The notes below the pieces were generated by a model. The model was not told the DNA's origin. It worked only from the letters and a program-made list of their open reading frames with translations, and ran no database searches. 33,697 nucleotides of DNA. It comes from Actinomycetales bacterium. Lineage in GTDB: Bacteria; Actinomycetota; Actinomycetes; S36-B12. The stretch is from contig JAGWXF010000028.1 in NCBI GenBank assembly GCA_018970025.1, positions 1-33,697 of the forward strand, given 5' to 3'. The translations under genes and the position numbers were made by a program. This document shows positions 13,955 through 21,572 of this stretch, piece after piece; positions within the stretch are counted from its first letter, which is position 1; every line of letters begins with the position of its first letter.

Positions 13955-15574
13955 ATGGCTCGGGTCCTTCGGTCGCGGTTCGACGCCCGTGATCCGCAGG
14001 CCCAGGACAACCGGGCCGCGATGCTTGGGGCGCTTGCCGAGATCGGCGACCTCCACGCCCAGGTCGCCCGCGGCGGGGGGGCAGTCGACCCGGCCAAGGC
14101 CCATGCCACGGTCGCCCGCCACCGCGCCCGAGGCAAGCTGCTGCCCCGTGAGCGCATCGCCCTGCTCCTCGATCTCGACGCCGCCTTCCTGGAGTTGTCG
14201 CCGCTGGCCGGCTGGGGCACCGACGACTCCCTGGGCGGTGGCATCGTCACCGGTATCGGCCAGGTCAGCGGGGTCGAGTGCGTCATCAGTGCCAACGACC
14301 CCACGGTCAAGGCAGGATCCCTGTCGCCCACCTCGGTCGCCAAGGCCATTCGAGCCATGGAGATCGCACGCAGCAATCGGCTGCCGCTCATCTCGCTGAC
14401 CGAGTCGGGCGGAGCCGACCTCACGCGGCAGGTCGACGTCTTCACCGCCGGGGGCCAGACCTTCCGCGATATCACCCGGCTGTCAGCGGCGGGCGTCCCC
14501 ACCATCACCCTGGTCTTCGGCTCATCCACGGCCGGTGGCGCCTATGTGCCTGGCATGAGCGACTACGTCGTGCTGCAGCGGCAGGCAGCCAGGGTCTACC
14601 TGGGTGGCCCGCCCCTGGTGAAGATGGCGATCGACGAGGATGCAGACGACGAGGCGCTTGGCGGCGCCGAGATGCATGCCCGGGTGTCAGGGCTGGCGGA
14701 CTATCTCGCCGAGGACGAACTCGACGCCCTGCGCATCGGCCGAGACATCGTTGCGCACCTGCACCATCAGCGGCTGGGCCCGGGGCCGACGCAGTCCGCA
14801 CGGGACCCGCGCTATGCCATCGACGACCTGCTGGGCATCGCCTCAGCGGACCTGCGGATTCCGTTCGAGGCCCGCGAGGTGCTCGCACGGATACTGGACG
14901 GCAGTGAATTCGATGAGTTCAAGCCGCTGTACGGGACGACGCTGGTGGCTGGCTGGGGGGCCATCAGCGGATTCCCGATCGGCGTCCTGGCGAACAACGG
15001 CATCCTGTTCAGCGAGGAGGCCAACAAGGGTGCCCAGTTCATCCAGTTGTGCGACCGCATCGGGGTGCCGATCCTGTTCGCGCAGAACATCACCGGGTTC
15101 ATGGTCGGGACGAGGTACGAGCGAGGCGGCATCATCAAGGACGGTGCCAAGCTCATCAACGCGGTGAGCAATTGCGGGGTCCCGAAGATCACGCTGATGA
15201 TGGGAGCCTCCTACGGCGCGGGCAACTACGCGATGGCCGGCCGTTCCTATGATCCGCGCTTCGTGTTCAGCTGGCCCAATCACCGCATCGCCGTCATGGG
15301 CCCCCGGCAGCTGGCCGGCGTGATGACCATCGTTGCCCGGCAGAAGACCGAGGCGGCCGGCCAGGAGTTCGACGAGGCAGCGTTCGCGCCGATGCGGGAT
15401 GCCTTCGAGCAGCAGGTGGAGCAGCAGTCGACCGCGCTCTTCGCGACCGGGCGCCTATGGGATGACGGGATCATCGATCCCCGGGATACCCGCACGGTCA
15501 TGGCAATCGCGCTCAGCGCGATCCATAACGCCCCCATTCGCAGCACGGACGCCTTCGGCGTCTTGCGGATGTAG
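13955..15574 (+). CDS. Acyl-CoA carboxylase, carboxyltransferase (beta) subunit, AtuC/LiuB-like
   Basis: A 539-residue carboxyltransferase that moves CO2 from biotin to an acyl-CoA. Both crotonase-like halves are present: RHRARGKLLPRERIALLLD, ESGGADLTRQ, GSSTAGGAYVPGMSDYVV and YLGGPPLVKMA in the first; NNGILFSEEANKGAQFIQLC, QNITGFMVGTRYERGGIIK, GASYGAGNYAMAGRSYDPRF and MGPRQLAGVM in the second. The length and the QNITGFMVG motif place it with methylcrotonyl- and geranyl-CoA carboxylases rather than propionyl-CoA ones. In the second half it reads YDPRFVFSWPNHRIAVMGPRQ, where typical MCC/GCC enzymes have LWMWPN and MGGEQ, so the substrate may differ. First gene of the operon, read from a leaderless-type promoter. 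Confidence 0.93.
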   Translation: MARVLRSRFDARDPQAQDNRAAMLGALAEIGDLHAQVARGGGAVDPAKAHATVARHRARGKLLPRERIALLLDLDAAFLELSPLAGWGTDDSLGGGIVTGIGQVSGVECVISANDPTVKAGSLSPTSVAKAIRAMEIARSNRLPLISLTESGGADLTRQVDVFTAGGQTFRDITRLSAAGVPTITLVFGSSTAGGAYVPGMSDYVVLQRQAARVYLGGPPLVKMAIDEDADDEALGGAEMHARVSGLADYLAEDELDALRIGRDIVAHLHHQRLGPGPTQSARDPRYAIDDLLGIASADLRIPFEAREVLARILDGSEFDEFKPLYGTTLVAGWGAISGFPIGVLANNGILFSEEANKGAQFIQLCDRIGVPILFAQNITGFMVGTRYERGGIIKDGAKLINAVSNCGVPKITLMMGASYGAGNYAMAGRSYDPRFVFSWPNHRIAVMGPRQLAGVMTIVARQKTEAAGQEFDEAAFAPMRDAFEQQVEQQSTALFATGRLWDDGIIDPRDTRTVMAIALSAIHNAPIRSTDAFGVLRM

Positions 15575-15585
15575 CAGGTGACGTG

Positions 15586-17736
15586 ATGCCATCCACCGCA
15601 CCCATCAGGCGCTTGCTGGTCGCCAATCGGGGCGAGATCGCCATGCGGGTCTTCCGGACGGCCCATGATCTCGGTATCGAGTGCGTCGCGATCTTCTCCA
15701 CCGCTGATACAGGTGCGCCCTATGTGGGCGAGTCGGACATCGCCGTCCACCTGCCTGGAACCAGCAGTGCCCAGACGTACCTCGATGGCGCCGCGGTGAT
15801 CGCGGCTGCCAGGCGAGCAGGCGCCGACGCCATCCATCCCGGCTACGGCTTCCTGTCCGAGAATGCCGACTTCGCAGCGGCGGTCATCGCGGCGGGCCTC
15901 ACCTGGATCGGGCCGAGCCCCGACTGCATCCGCGCCATGGCGCTGAAGGTGCAGGCCAAGGCCATCGCGGCCGCCGCGGGAGTCCCACTGGCGCCAGGGG
16001 CCGAGCTGCCAGCGGATGCCGATGACGCAGCGCTGCTCCGGATCGGCGAGGACGTGGGATACCCCCTGCTGGTGAAGGCCAGTGCCGGCGGCGGTGGCCG
16101 CGGCATGCGCATCGTTGCGGAGCCGTCGCTGCTGCTCGAATCCGTCGCGAGCGCCCGGCGCGAGGCGGTGAGCGCATTCGGCGACGGAACGGTGTTCGCC
16201 GAGCGATACCTCGTCGGTGCGCGCCATGTCGAGGTGCAGGTCTTCGGCGATCAGCATGGTGACGTCGTCCACCTCTTCGAGCGGGAGTGCTCCGTCCAGC
16301 GCCGTCATCAGAAGGTGATCGAGGAGGCGCCGTCCCCGGGCATCACCGAGGCGACCCGCGGGCAGTTGCTTACCAGCGCAACGGCCCTGGCGCGATCGAT
16401 CGGCTATGTCGGAGCGGGGACGGTCGAGTTCCTGGTCTTCGGCTCGGGAGCCGACCAGGGCGCATGCTTCCTGGAGATGAACACCAGGCTGCAGGTCGAG
16501 CACCCGGTCACCGAGGCGATCACCGGGATCGACCTGGTGGCCTGGCAGATCGCCGTCGCCCAGGGGGAGCCACTGCCCCTGGGCCAGGACCAGATCCAGG
16601 TCAGGGGCGCAGCGGTCGAGGCCCGGCTGTATGCGGAGGATCCCTCGGACGGATTCGCCCCGGCACCTGGCCGGATCGAGCGCTTCGGGCTGCCGGAGCC
16701 GGCCATCGCCGGGATCCGCATCGATGCGGGGGTGGCAGACGGCAGCCTCATCACCACCCACTATGACCCGATGCTGGCCAAGGTCATCGCCCATGGACCG
16801 ACCCGCCAGGTGGCGGTCGCTCGCCTGTCGATGGCCCTGCGCCGGATGCGGCTGCATGGCCCGACGAGCAACCGCGACAGCCTGGTCGCGATCCTGCAGC
16901 ATCCGGTGTTCGCGTCCGGCGAGGCAACCACCGACTTCCTGGAGCGCTTTGCGCAGGTCCTCGACCCCGTACCTGACCCGGACGCGATCCAGCGTCACCT
17001 GCTCGCGGTGAGCATGGCGCGGGCAACTGTCCTGCGCGAGATGAGCTTGGCGCGGGCAACTGTCCTGCGCGAGGCTTCCGGTCAGCAGCCGCCTTCGATT
17101 CCGCTGGGCTGGCGCAATGTCCCTGCTGCTCGGCAGGTCCAGTGCTGGCAGCGGCGCGGGGAGACGAAGGTGCACACTCTGAGGTACGCGCGCAACGCCG
17201 CTGGCCTGCAGGCAGACGTGCTCATCACTCGCCAGTCCTCTGGTGCTGACGTCTTCACCGCGATGGGTGTCGATCTCGTCGACCCGGTGGTGCAGGTGCT
17301 CGATCAGCGCCTGGAGGGCGACCGCTGGACGGTGTCGGTAGACATCGCCATTGCCGGGGTCTCAGCACGTCATCTCGTGGAATGGTCGACCGGATCGCAG
17401 CCTGGTCCCCAGGGTGCGGTGCAGGCGTTCGTCGACGATGGCCTGGTGGGCACGACCTGGAGTGAGGTCCCGCTGCTGGCACGGGAGGCCATGCACGAGG
17501 CCGATCGGCACGCCACCACGCCGGTACCCGGGACGATCACCGTCGTGCAGGTGTCCGATGGTGACATCGTCGAGCCGGGCCAGACCCTGGTGGTGCTCGA
17601 GTCGATGAAGATGGAGCATCGCATCACCGCGCCTGAGACCGGCCGTGTCGTGCGCGTGCGTGCGCAGGTGGGCGATGCCGTCGAGGCGCATGCCGTGGTC
17701 GTGGAGCTGGCACCGGTGGACGATGGCGATGCGTGA
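15586..17736 (+). CDS. Acyl-CoA carboxylase, biotin carboxylase/BCCP (alpha) subunit, AtuF/LiuD-like
   Basis: A 716-residue alpha subunit. The biotin carboxylase (about 1-450) shows ANRGEIAMRVFRTA, HPGYGFLSENADFA, the ATP loop KASAGGGGRGMRI and EMNTRLQVEHPVTEAITGIDLV. A linker domain follows, and the C-terminal BCCP carries the biotinyl lysine in ESMKMEH (Lys675). ATG 15586 follows AGGTG by six bases; a GTG one codon upstream is an alternative. A 33-bp tandem duplication (17010-17075) repeats eleven residues in the linker without breaking the frame. The start lies 11 bases after the beta-subunit stop, and the end overlaps atuA. Assembly with the beta subunit is expected. Confidence 0.94.
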   Translation: MPSTAPIRRLLVANRGEIAMRVFRTAHDLGIECVAIFSTADTGAPYVGESDIAVHLPGTSSAQTYLDGAAVIAAARRAGADAIHPGYGFLSENADFAAAVIAAGLTWIGPSPDCIRAMALKVQAKAIAAAAGVPLAPGAELPADADDAALLRIGEDVGYPLLVKASAGGGGRGMRIVAEPSLLLESVASARREAVSAFGDGTVFAERYLVGARHVEVQVFGDQHGDVVHLFERECSVQRRHQKVIEEAPSPGITEATRGQLLTSATALARSIGYVGAGTVEFLVFGSGADQGACFLEMNTRLQVEHPVTEAITGIDLVAWQIAVAQGEPLPLGQDQIQVRGAAVEARLYAEDPSDGFAPAPGRIERFGLPEPAIAGIRIDAGVADGSLITTHYDPMLAKVIAHGPTRQVAVARLSMALRRMRLHGPTSNRDSLVAILQHPVFASGEATTDFLERFAQVLDPVPDPDAIQRHLLAVSMARATVLREMSLARATVLREASGQQPPSIPLGWRNVPAARQVQCWQRRGETKVHTLRYARNAAGLQADVLITRQSSGADVFTAMGVDLVDPVVQVLDQRLEGDRWTVSVDIAIAGVSARHLVEWSTGSQPGPQGAVQAFVDDGLVGTTWSEVPLLAREAMHEADRHATTPVPGTITVVQVSDGDIVEPGQTLVVLESMKMEHRITAPETGRVVRVRAQVGDAVEAHAVVVELAPVDDGDA
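17010..17075 (+). repeat. In-frame 33-bp tandem duplication in the carboxylase alpha gene
   Basis: Units 17010-17042 and 17043-17075 differ at about three positions. Each encodes an 11-residue segment around LARATVLRE / MARATVLRE, between the biotin carboxylase and BCCP parts. The near identity suggests a recent duplication tolerated in a flexible linker. Confidence 0.9.
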
Positions 17737-19192
17737 ACCCTCAGCCCCCCGTCGGCCGGTGCGGATCGGCAACTGCAGTGGATTCCTCGGCGATCGCCTC
17801 GATGCGGCGGTCGAGCAAGTAGGCGGCGGGCCGCTGGACGTCCTGACCGGCGACTGGCTTGCTGAGCTGACGATGCTCATCCTGGCCCGGCAGCGGATGA
17901 AGGCAGGGCCGGGCTCCGGCTATGCGCGGACATTCCTGAGCCTGCTGGAGCCAGTCCTGGGTACCTGCGTCGAGCGCGGGATCAAGGTGGTGACCAATGC
18001 CGGTGGCCTGGATCCCGATGCCCTCGCCGAGCAGGTGCACGAGCTCGCGAGCCGGCTGGGCATCGGCGCTCGGATCGGCGTGGTCACCGGCGATGACCTG
18101 ATGTCACGGCTGCCCGAGCTGCGAGAGGCGGGGGAGCCGTTCGTGAACCTCGATACGGGCGAGCGGCTCGATGATCTCGGGATCACCCCGATCACAGCCC
18201 ATGCGTACCTCGGCGCAGCGGGCATCACGGCTGCCCTGCGCGACGGGATGGACATCGTCATCACCGGTCGGGTGACCGATGCGGCCCTCGCGCTGGGGCC
18301 AGCGGCCTGGTGGCATGGCTGGTCACTCGAACGTGATGAGGTCGCTGTCGTCGAGGACGGGGACCTGGCCGGGCAACCGCCCTGGGATGCCCTGGCCGGG
18401 GCGATTGTCGCGGGCCATGTCATCGAGTGCGGGGCGCAGGCGACCGGCGGCAACTACCCGTTCTTCGCCGACGTGCCCGGCCTGGCCGAGGGCCGGCTGC
18501 CGGCCTTCCCGATCGCCGAGATCGCCGCCGACGGCAGCAGCGTCATCACCAAGCACCCGGATACCCTGGGGATGGTGACCATCGGGACGGTCACGGCCCA
18601 GCTGCTCTACGAGCTCGGCGACCCTGCCTACGCAAACCCCGATGCGGTAGCGGATTTCGGCACGATTGCGCTCGAGCAGGTGGCTCGCGATCAGGTGCGC
18701 ATCAGCGGTGTCCGGGGTGCGCCGCCGCCACCGACGGCGAAGGTGGCGATGAACTACCTCGGCGGGTTCCGCAACTCGCTGACCCTGGTCCTCACCGGAC
18801 GTGATGCGCAGCGCAAGGCCGATGCCGCCTGCCGGGCGACCTGCGGGGTGGATCTGCACCAGGCGCGGACCCTCGATGCCTGGGCACTGGCCGCAGCGTC
18901 GGCGCTGGACGTGGACCAGCTGCACATCGAGTTCACGCCGGCAGCGGAGGAGGACCCGGAGCGAACGGGCACCGGGCAGGCGCACCTGCGCATCACGGTG
19001 AAGGACACCGATGCCAAGCGCATCGGGAAGGCGTTCACCACGCGGATCATCGCCCCTGCCCTGTCGAGCATCCCCGGGTACTTTGCCGCGACGCCACCTG
19101 CTGAGCCCGCCCCGTACGGCGTCTACTGGCCGACGATCGTGGCAGCCGAGCGAATCGAGCCGATCGTTCGCGAATGGCAGGAACTGCGATGA
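17729..19192 (+). CDS. atuA: AtuA-family protein (acyclic terpene utilisation, DUF1446)
   Basis: A 487-residue protein of the AtuA/DUF1446 family, which accompanies geranyl-CoA and related carboxylases; its biochemical role is not established. Family features are RIGNCSGFLGDRLDAAVEQV at the start, LDVLTGDWLAELTMLIL, VTNAGGLDP, ITGRVTDAALALGP, HVIECGAQATGGNYPFF and VITKHPDTLGMV. ATG 17729 overlaps the carboxylase stop by eight bases; ATG 17723 and GTG 17733 are alternatives. The C-terminal domain found fused in many AtuA proteins is encoded separately by the next gene, which overlaps by four bases. This arrangement implies that the two products act together. Confidence 0.9.
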   Translation: MREPSAPRRPVRIGNCSGFLGDRLDAAVEQVGGGPLDVLTGDWLAELTMLILARQRMKAGPGSGYARTFLSLLEPVLGTCVERGIKVVTNAGGLDPDALAEQVHELASRLGIGARIGVVTGDDLMSRLPELREAGEPFVNLDTGERLDDLGITPITAHAYLGAAGITAALRDGMDIVITGRVTDAALALGPAAWWHGWSLERDEVAVVEDGDLAGQPPWDALAGAIVAGHVIECGAQATGGNYPFFADVPGLAEGRLPAFPIAEIAADGSSVITKHPDTLGMVTIGTVTAQLLYELGDPAYANPDAVADFGTIALEQVARDQVRISGVRGAPPPPTAKVAMNYLGGFRNSLTLVLTGRDAQRKADAACRATCGVDLHQARTLDAWALAAASALDVDQLHIEFTPAAEEDPERTGTGQAHLRITVKDTDAKRIGKAFTTRIIAPALSSIPGYFAATPPAEPAPYGVYWPTIVAAERIEPIVREWQELR

Positions 19193-19659
19193 GACAGGAC
19201 CATCGCCAGCCGAGCCGTGCGACATCGGTGGTACCCCTCGGATCGATCATCGGGGCACGCAGTGGTGACAAGGGCGGCAGCGCCAACGTGGGCGTGTGGA
19301 TCCCTGACCCGGTGGAGCGCGCCGCCGTGGAGCTGGCACATGGACGGCCAGCGTCGCTGGAGCCAGCAGCAGACGCGATCGCACTCGCCGACGCCCGCTA
19401 TGCCTGGATGCGCGGCTTCCTCACCATCGAGCGCCTGCGCGAGCTGCTCCCCGAGGCTGCAGGGCTGATCGTCGAGCGCCATGAGCTGGTGAACCTGCGG
19501 GCGATCAACTTCGTGATCCACGGTCTGCTCGGCCGCGGCGTGGCGGAGTCGACGCGCGCCGATCCGCAGGCCAAGGGGCTCGGCGAGCTGCTGCGCGCCC
19601 GCCTGGTCGAGATCCCCCACGACCTGCGGCCCAGCGACGACAGCGCGCGGACACCATGA
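19189..19659 (+). CDS. AtuA C-terminal (ferredoxin-fold-like) domain protein, separate gene
   Basis: A 156-residue stand-alone version of the domain that ends longer AtuA proteins. Recognisable segments are IIGARSGDKGGSANVGVW, AWMRGFLTIERLRELLPEA, VERHELVNLRAINFVIHGLLGRGV and STRADPQAKGLGELLRARLVEIP. The first 17-18 residues are not conserved. It has no cysteine cluster, so the ferredoxin label refers to the fold and not to an Fe-S centre. ATGA overlaps join it to atuA upstream and to the TetR gene downstream. The catalytic role is unknown. Confidence 0.85.
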   Translation: MRQDHRQPSRATSVVPLGSIIGARSGDKGGSANVGVWIPDPVERAAVELAHGRPASLEPAADAIALADARYAWMRGFLTIERLRELLPEAAGLIVERHELVNLRAINFVIHGLLGRGVAESTRADPQAKGLGELLRARLVEIPHDLRPSDDSARTP

Positions 19660-20363
19660 CGGCCCTCGCGACCTCAGCGTCGCCGGCGAGCGGTCGCAGC
19701 CCGCTCAGTGCCCGTGGTCAGCGCACCCGCGAGCGACTGCTGCTGGCTGCGCGCACCGTCTTCGAGGAACGGGGCTTCGACGGCACCCGGATGGGCGATA
19801 TCGCCGAGGCTGCCGGAGTCTCGCACGGCACCGTCTACACGTGGTTCCCGACGAAAGTCGACGTCCTGCATGCGGTGGCAGCGTCCATGACCGAGGCCAT
19901 GGGCGACTCGCTGCGCACCACCGATGATGTCGACGCTGCACGCCGAATCGCCATCGCGAACGAGCGCTACTTCGCTGCCTACCGCAGCTGCGCACGGCTG
20001 CTCGAGGTGGTGCAGCAGGCGGCCGTCGTGGATGAGACCTTCCGCGACATCCTCGTCGACCTGCGCCGGTCGCATGTCGAGCGCGTCGCCCGCGCGATCC
20101 GGCGCATGCAGGCCGAGGGCATCGCCGCGCGCGATCTCGACGCGCACACGTCCGCGGCTGCGCTCTGCGGGATGGTCGAAGGCTTCGCCCGGCACTGGCT
20201 CGGCCAGGGCGAGGAGCATGACGAGCGCCTTGCCCTGGAAACCCTCGATGCCCTGTGGATCCGGGGACTGGGGATCGCGAGCGGCTTGAGTAACAGCACG
20301 AGCACGCCAGCCAGCAGCAAGGGTCGCACGCAGGTACGTCCATCACGAACGTCGGGAGGCTGA
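19656..20363 (+). CDS. TetR-family transcriptional regulator
   Basis: A 235-residue TetR regulator. The N-terminal helix-turn-helix (about 22-72) reads RERLLLAARTVFEERGFDGTRMGDIAEAAGVSHGTVY in overlapping segments, ending in the recognition helix HGTVYTWFPTKVDVL. The all-helical ligand domain follows, and a low-complexity Ser/Thr tail of about 25 residues ends the protein. Because it is embedded in the carboxylase/dehydrogenase operon (ATGA overlap upstream, four-base gap downstream), it probably senses an acyl-CoA or precursor and represses its own operon at the inverted repeats near 13918-13950. It is analogous in position to AtuR of Pseudomonas, but orthology cannot be claimed. Confidence 0.92.
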   Translation: MTALATSASPASGRSPLSARGQRTRERLLLAARTVFEERGFDGTRMGDIAEAAGVSHGTVYTWFPTKVDVLHAVAASMTEAMGDSLRTTDDVDAARRIAIANERYFAAYRSCARLLEVVQQAAVVDETFRDILVDLRRSHVERVARAIRRMQAEGIAARDLDAHTSAAALCGMVEGFARHWLGQGEEHDERLALETLDALWIRGLGIASGLSNSTSTPASSKGRTQVRPSRTSGG

Positions 20364-20367
20364 TCAC

Positions 20368-21516
20368 ATGCTGTTCACCAGCGAGCACGAGCAGTTCCGC
20401 ACGGTGCTGCGTCAGTTGGTCGAGGAGGAGATCAATCCATATGCGGACGAGTGGGAGGCCGCCCGCATCTTCCCCGCGCATGAGCTCTTCCCCAAGTTCG
20501 GAGCCGTCGGCGCTCTGGGCCTGTGCTACCCGGGGGAGTTCGGCGGAGGAGATGCCGACCAGTCCTACATGGCCGTCTTCGCGGAGGAGCTCGGTCGTGC
20601 CGACTGCGGCGGCGTCCCGATGGCCCTGGCCGTGCAGGCGTTCATGGCCACTCCGGCCCTTGCCCGCTTCGGCAGCGATGCGCTGAAGCAGGAGTTCCTC
20701 GCCCCCGCCATCACCGGCGAGCACGTCTGCTCGGTCGCGGTGAGCGAGCCCGGCGCGGGCTCCGATGTCGCAGGCATCCGCACCCGCGCTCGTCGGGACG
20801 GCGACGACTGGGTCATCAGCGGCCGCAAGATGTGGATCACCAACGGCACGCAGGCGGACTGGATCTGCCTGCTCGCCCGGACCTCGGATGAAGGCGGCTA
20901 TCAGGGCATGAGCCTGATCGTCGTGCCGACGGCGTCCGCCGGGTTCAGCGTCGGACGCCGGATCGAGAAGATGGGCAATCACTCGTCCGACACCGCCGAG
21001 CTGGTCTTCGACGACGTGCGGGTGCCGGTCCGCAACACCATCGGCGAGATCGGCCATGGGTTCCAGATGCAGATGAACCAGTTTCAGGACGAGCGGCTGG
21101 TGATGGCGCTCATGTCGGTCTCCGGTGCGCGGCGTGCCATCGACCGGACGAAGGAGTACCTGCGGATGCGCGAGGCCTTCGGCCAGCCGCTCATCGCCAA
21201 TCAGTACCTGCAGTACACCCTGGCCGAGTTCGTCGCCGAGGTCGAGATTCTGCATGGGTACCTGCACCATGCGATCGAGCGCTACGTCGAGGGACAGGAC
21301 GTCACCCGCGATGCGACCATGGCCAAGCTGAAGGCTGGCCGGCTCGTCCGTCAGGTCGCGGATACCTGCGTGCAGTTTCATGGCGGCATGGGCTACGCCG
21401 AGGAGATGTGGGTGGCGCGCTACCTGCGCGACTCCCGGCTGGGCAGTATCGGTGCCGGCGCCGACGAGGTGATGCTGCGGGTGATCTCGATGATGGAGGG
21501 GATGGGCCAGCGGTAG
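20368..21516 (+). CDS. Acyl-CoA dehydrogenase (isovaleryl/citronellyl-CoA dehydrogenase-like)
   Basis: A 382-residue FAD enzyme that makes 2,3-enoyl-CoA, the substrate class carboxylated by the upstream enzyme. The N-terminal helices, the beta-domain (VAVSEPGAGSDVAGIRT, SGRKMWITNGTQADW) and the C-terminal helices (GYAEEMWVARYLRDSRL) are complete. The usual catalytic Glu of the YEGTSEI loop is replaced: the loop reads IGAGADEVML. Instead Glu242 in QFQDERLVMA matches the helix-G base of isovaleryl-CoA and long-chain dehydrogenases, which favours branched substrates. GGGAGG ten bases before the ATG is the ribosome site. Likely last gene of the operon. Confidence 0.92.
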   Translation: MLFTSEHEQFRTVLRQLVEEEINPYADEWEAARIFPAHELFPKFGAVGALGLCYPGEFGGGDADQSYMAVFAEELGRADCGGVPMALAVQAFMATPALARFGSDALKQEFLAPAITGEHVCSVAVSEPGAGSDVAGIRTRARRDGDDWVISGRKMWITNGTQADWICLLARTSDEGGYQGMSLIVVPTASAGFSVGRRIEKMGNHSSDTAELVFDDVRVPVRNTIGEIGHGFQMQMNQFQDERLVMALMSVSGARRAIDRTKEYLRMREAFGQPLIANQYLQYTLAEFVAEVEILHGYLHHAIERYVEGQDVTRDATMAKLKAGRLVRQVADTCVQFHGGMGYAEEMWVARYLRDSRLGSIGAGADEVMLRVISMMEGMGQR

Positions 21517-21560
21517 CGCGAATCCTGCGCGCCTGATGGCAGCAGGGTCCCGGCGGTCGG

Positions 21561-21566
21561 TAGCCT
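21561..21566 (+). promoter_or_regulatory. -10 element for a leaderless lhgO transcript
   Basis: TAGCCT ends six bases before ATG 21573, and no ribosome-binding sequence is present. This is the usual layout of actinobacterial leaderless mRNAs. No convincing -35 is seen. It suggests that lhgO can be transcribed independently of the acyl-CoA operon that ends 56 bases upstream. Confidence 0.5.
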
Positions 21567-21572
21567 GCCACG

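Noticed and set aside
15280..17175. 631-residue open frame antisense to the carboxylase alpha gene, and similar long antisense frames across the window
   Set aside because: Typical shadows of high-GC genes: His/Arg/Gly-rich, no motifs, and fully covered by well-supported genes on the other strand.
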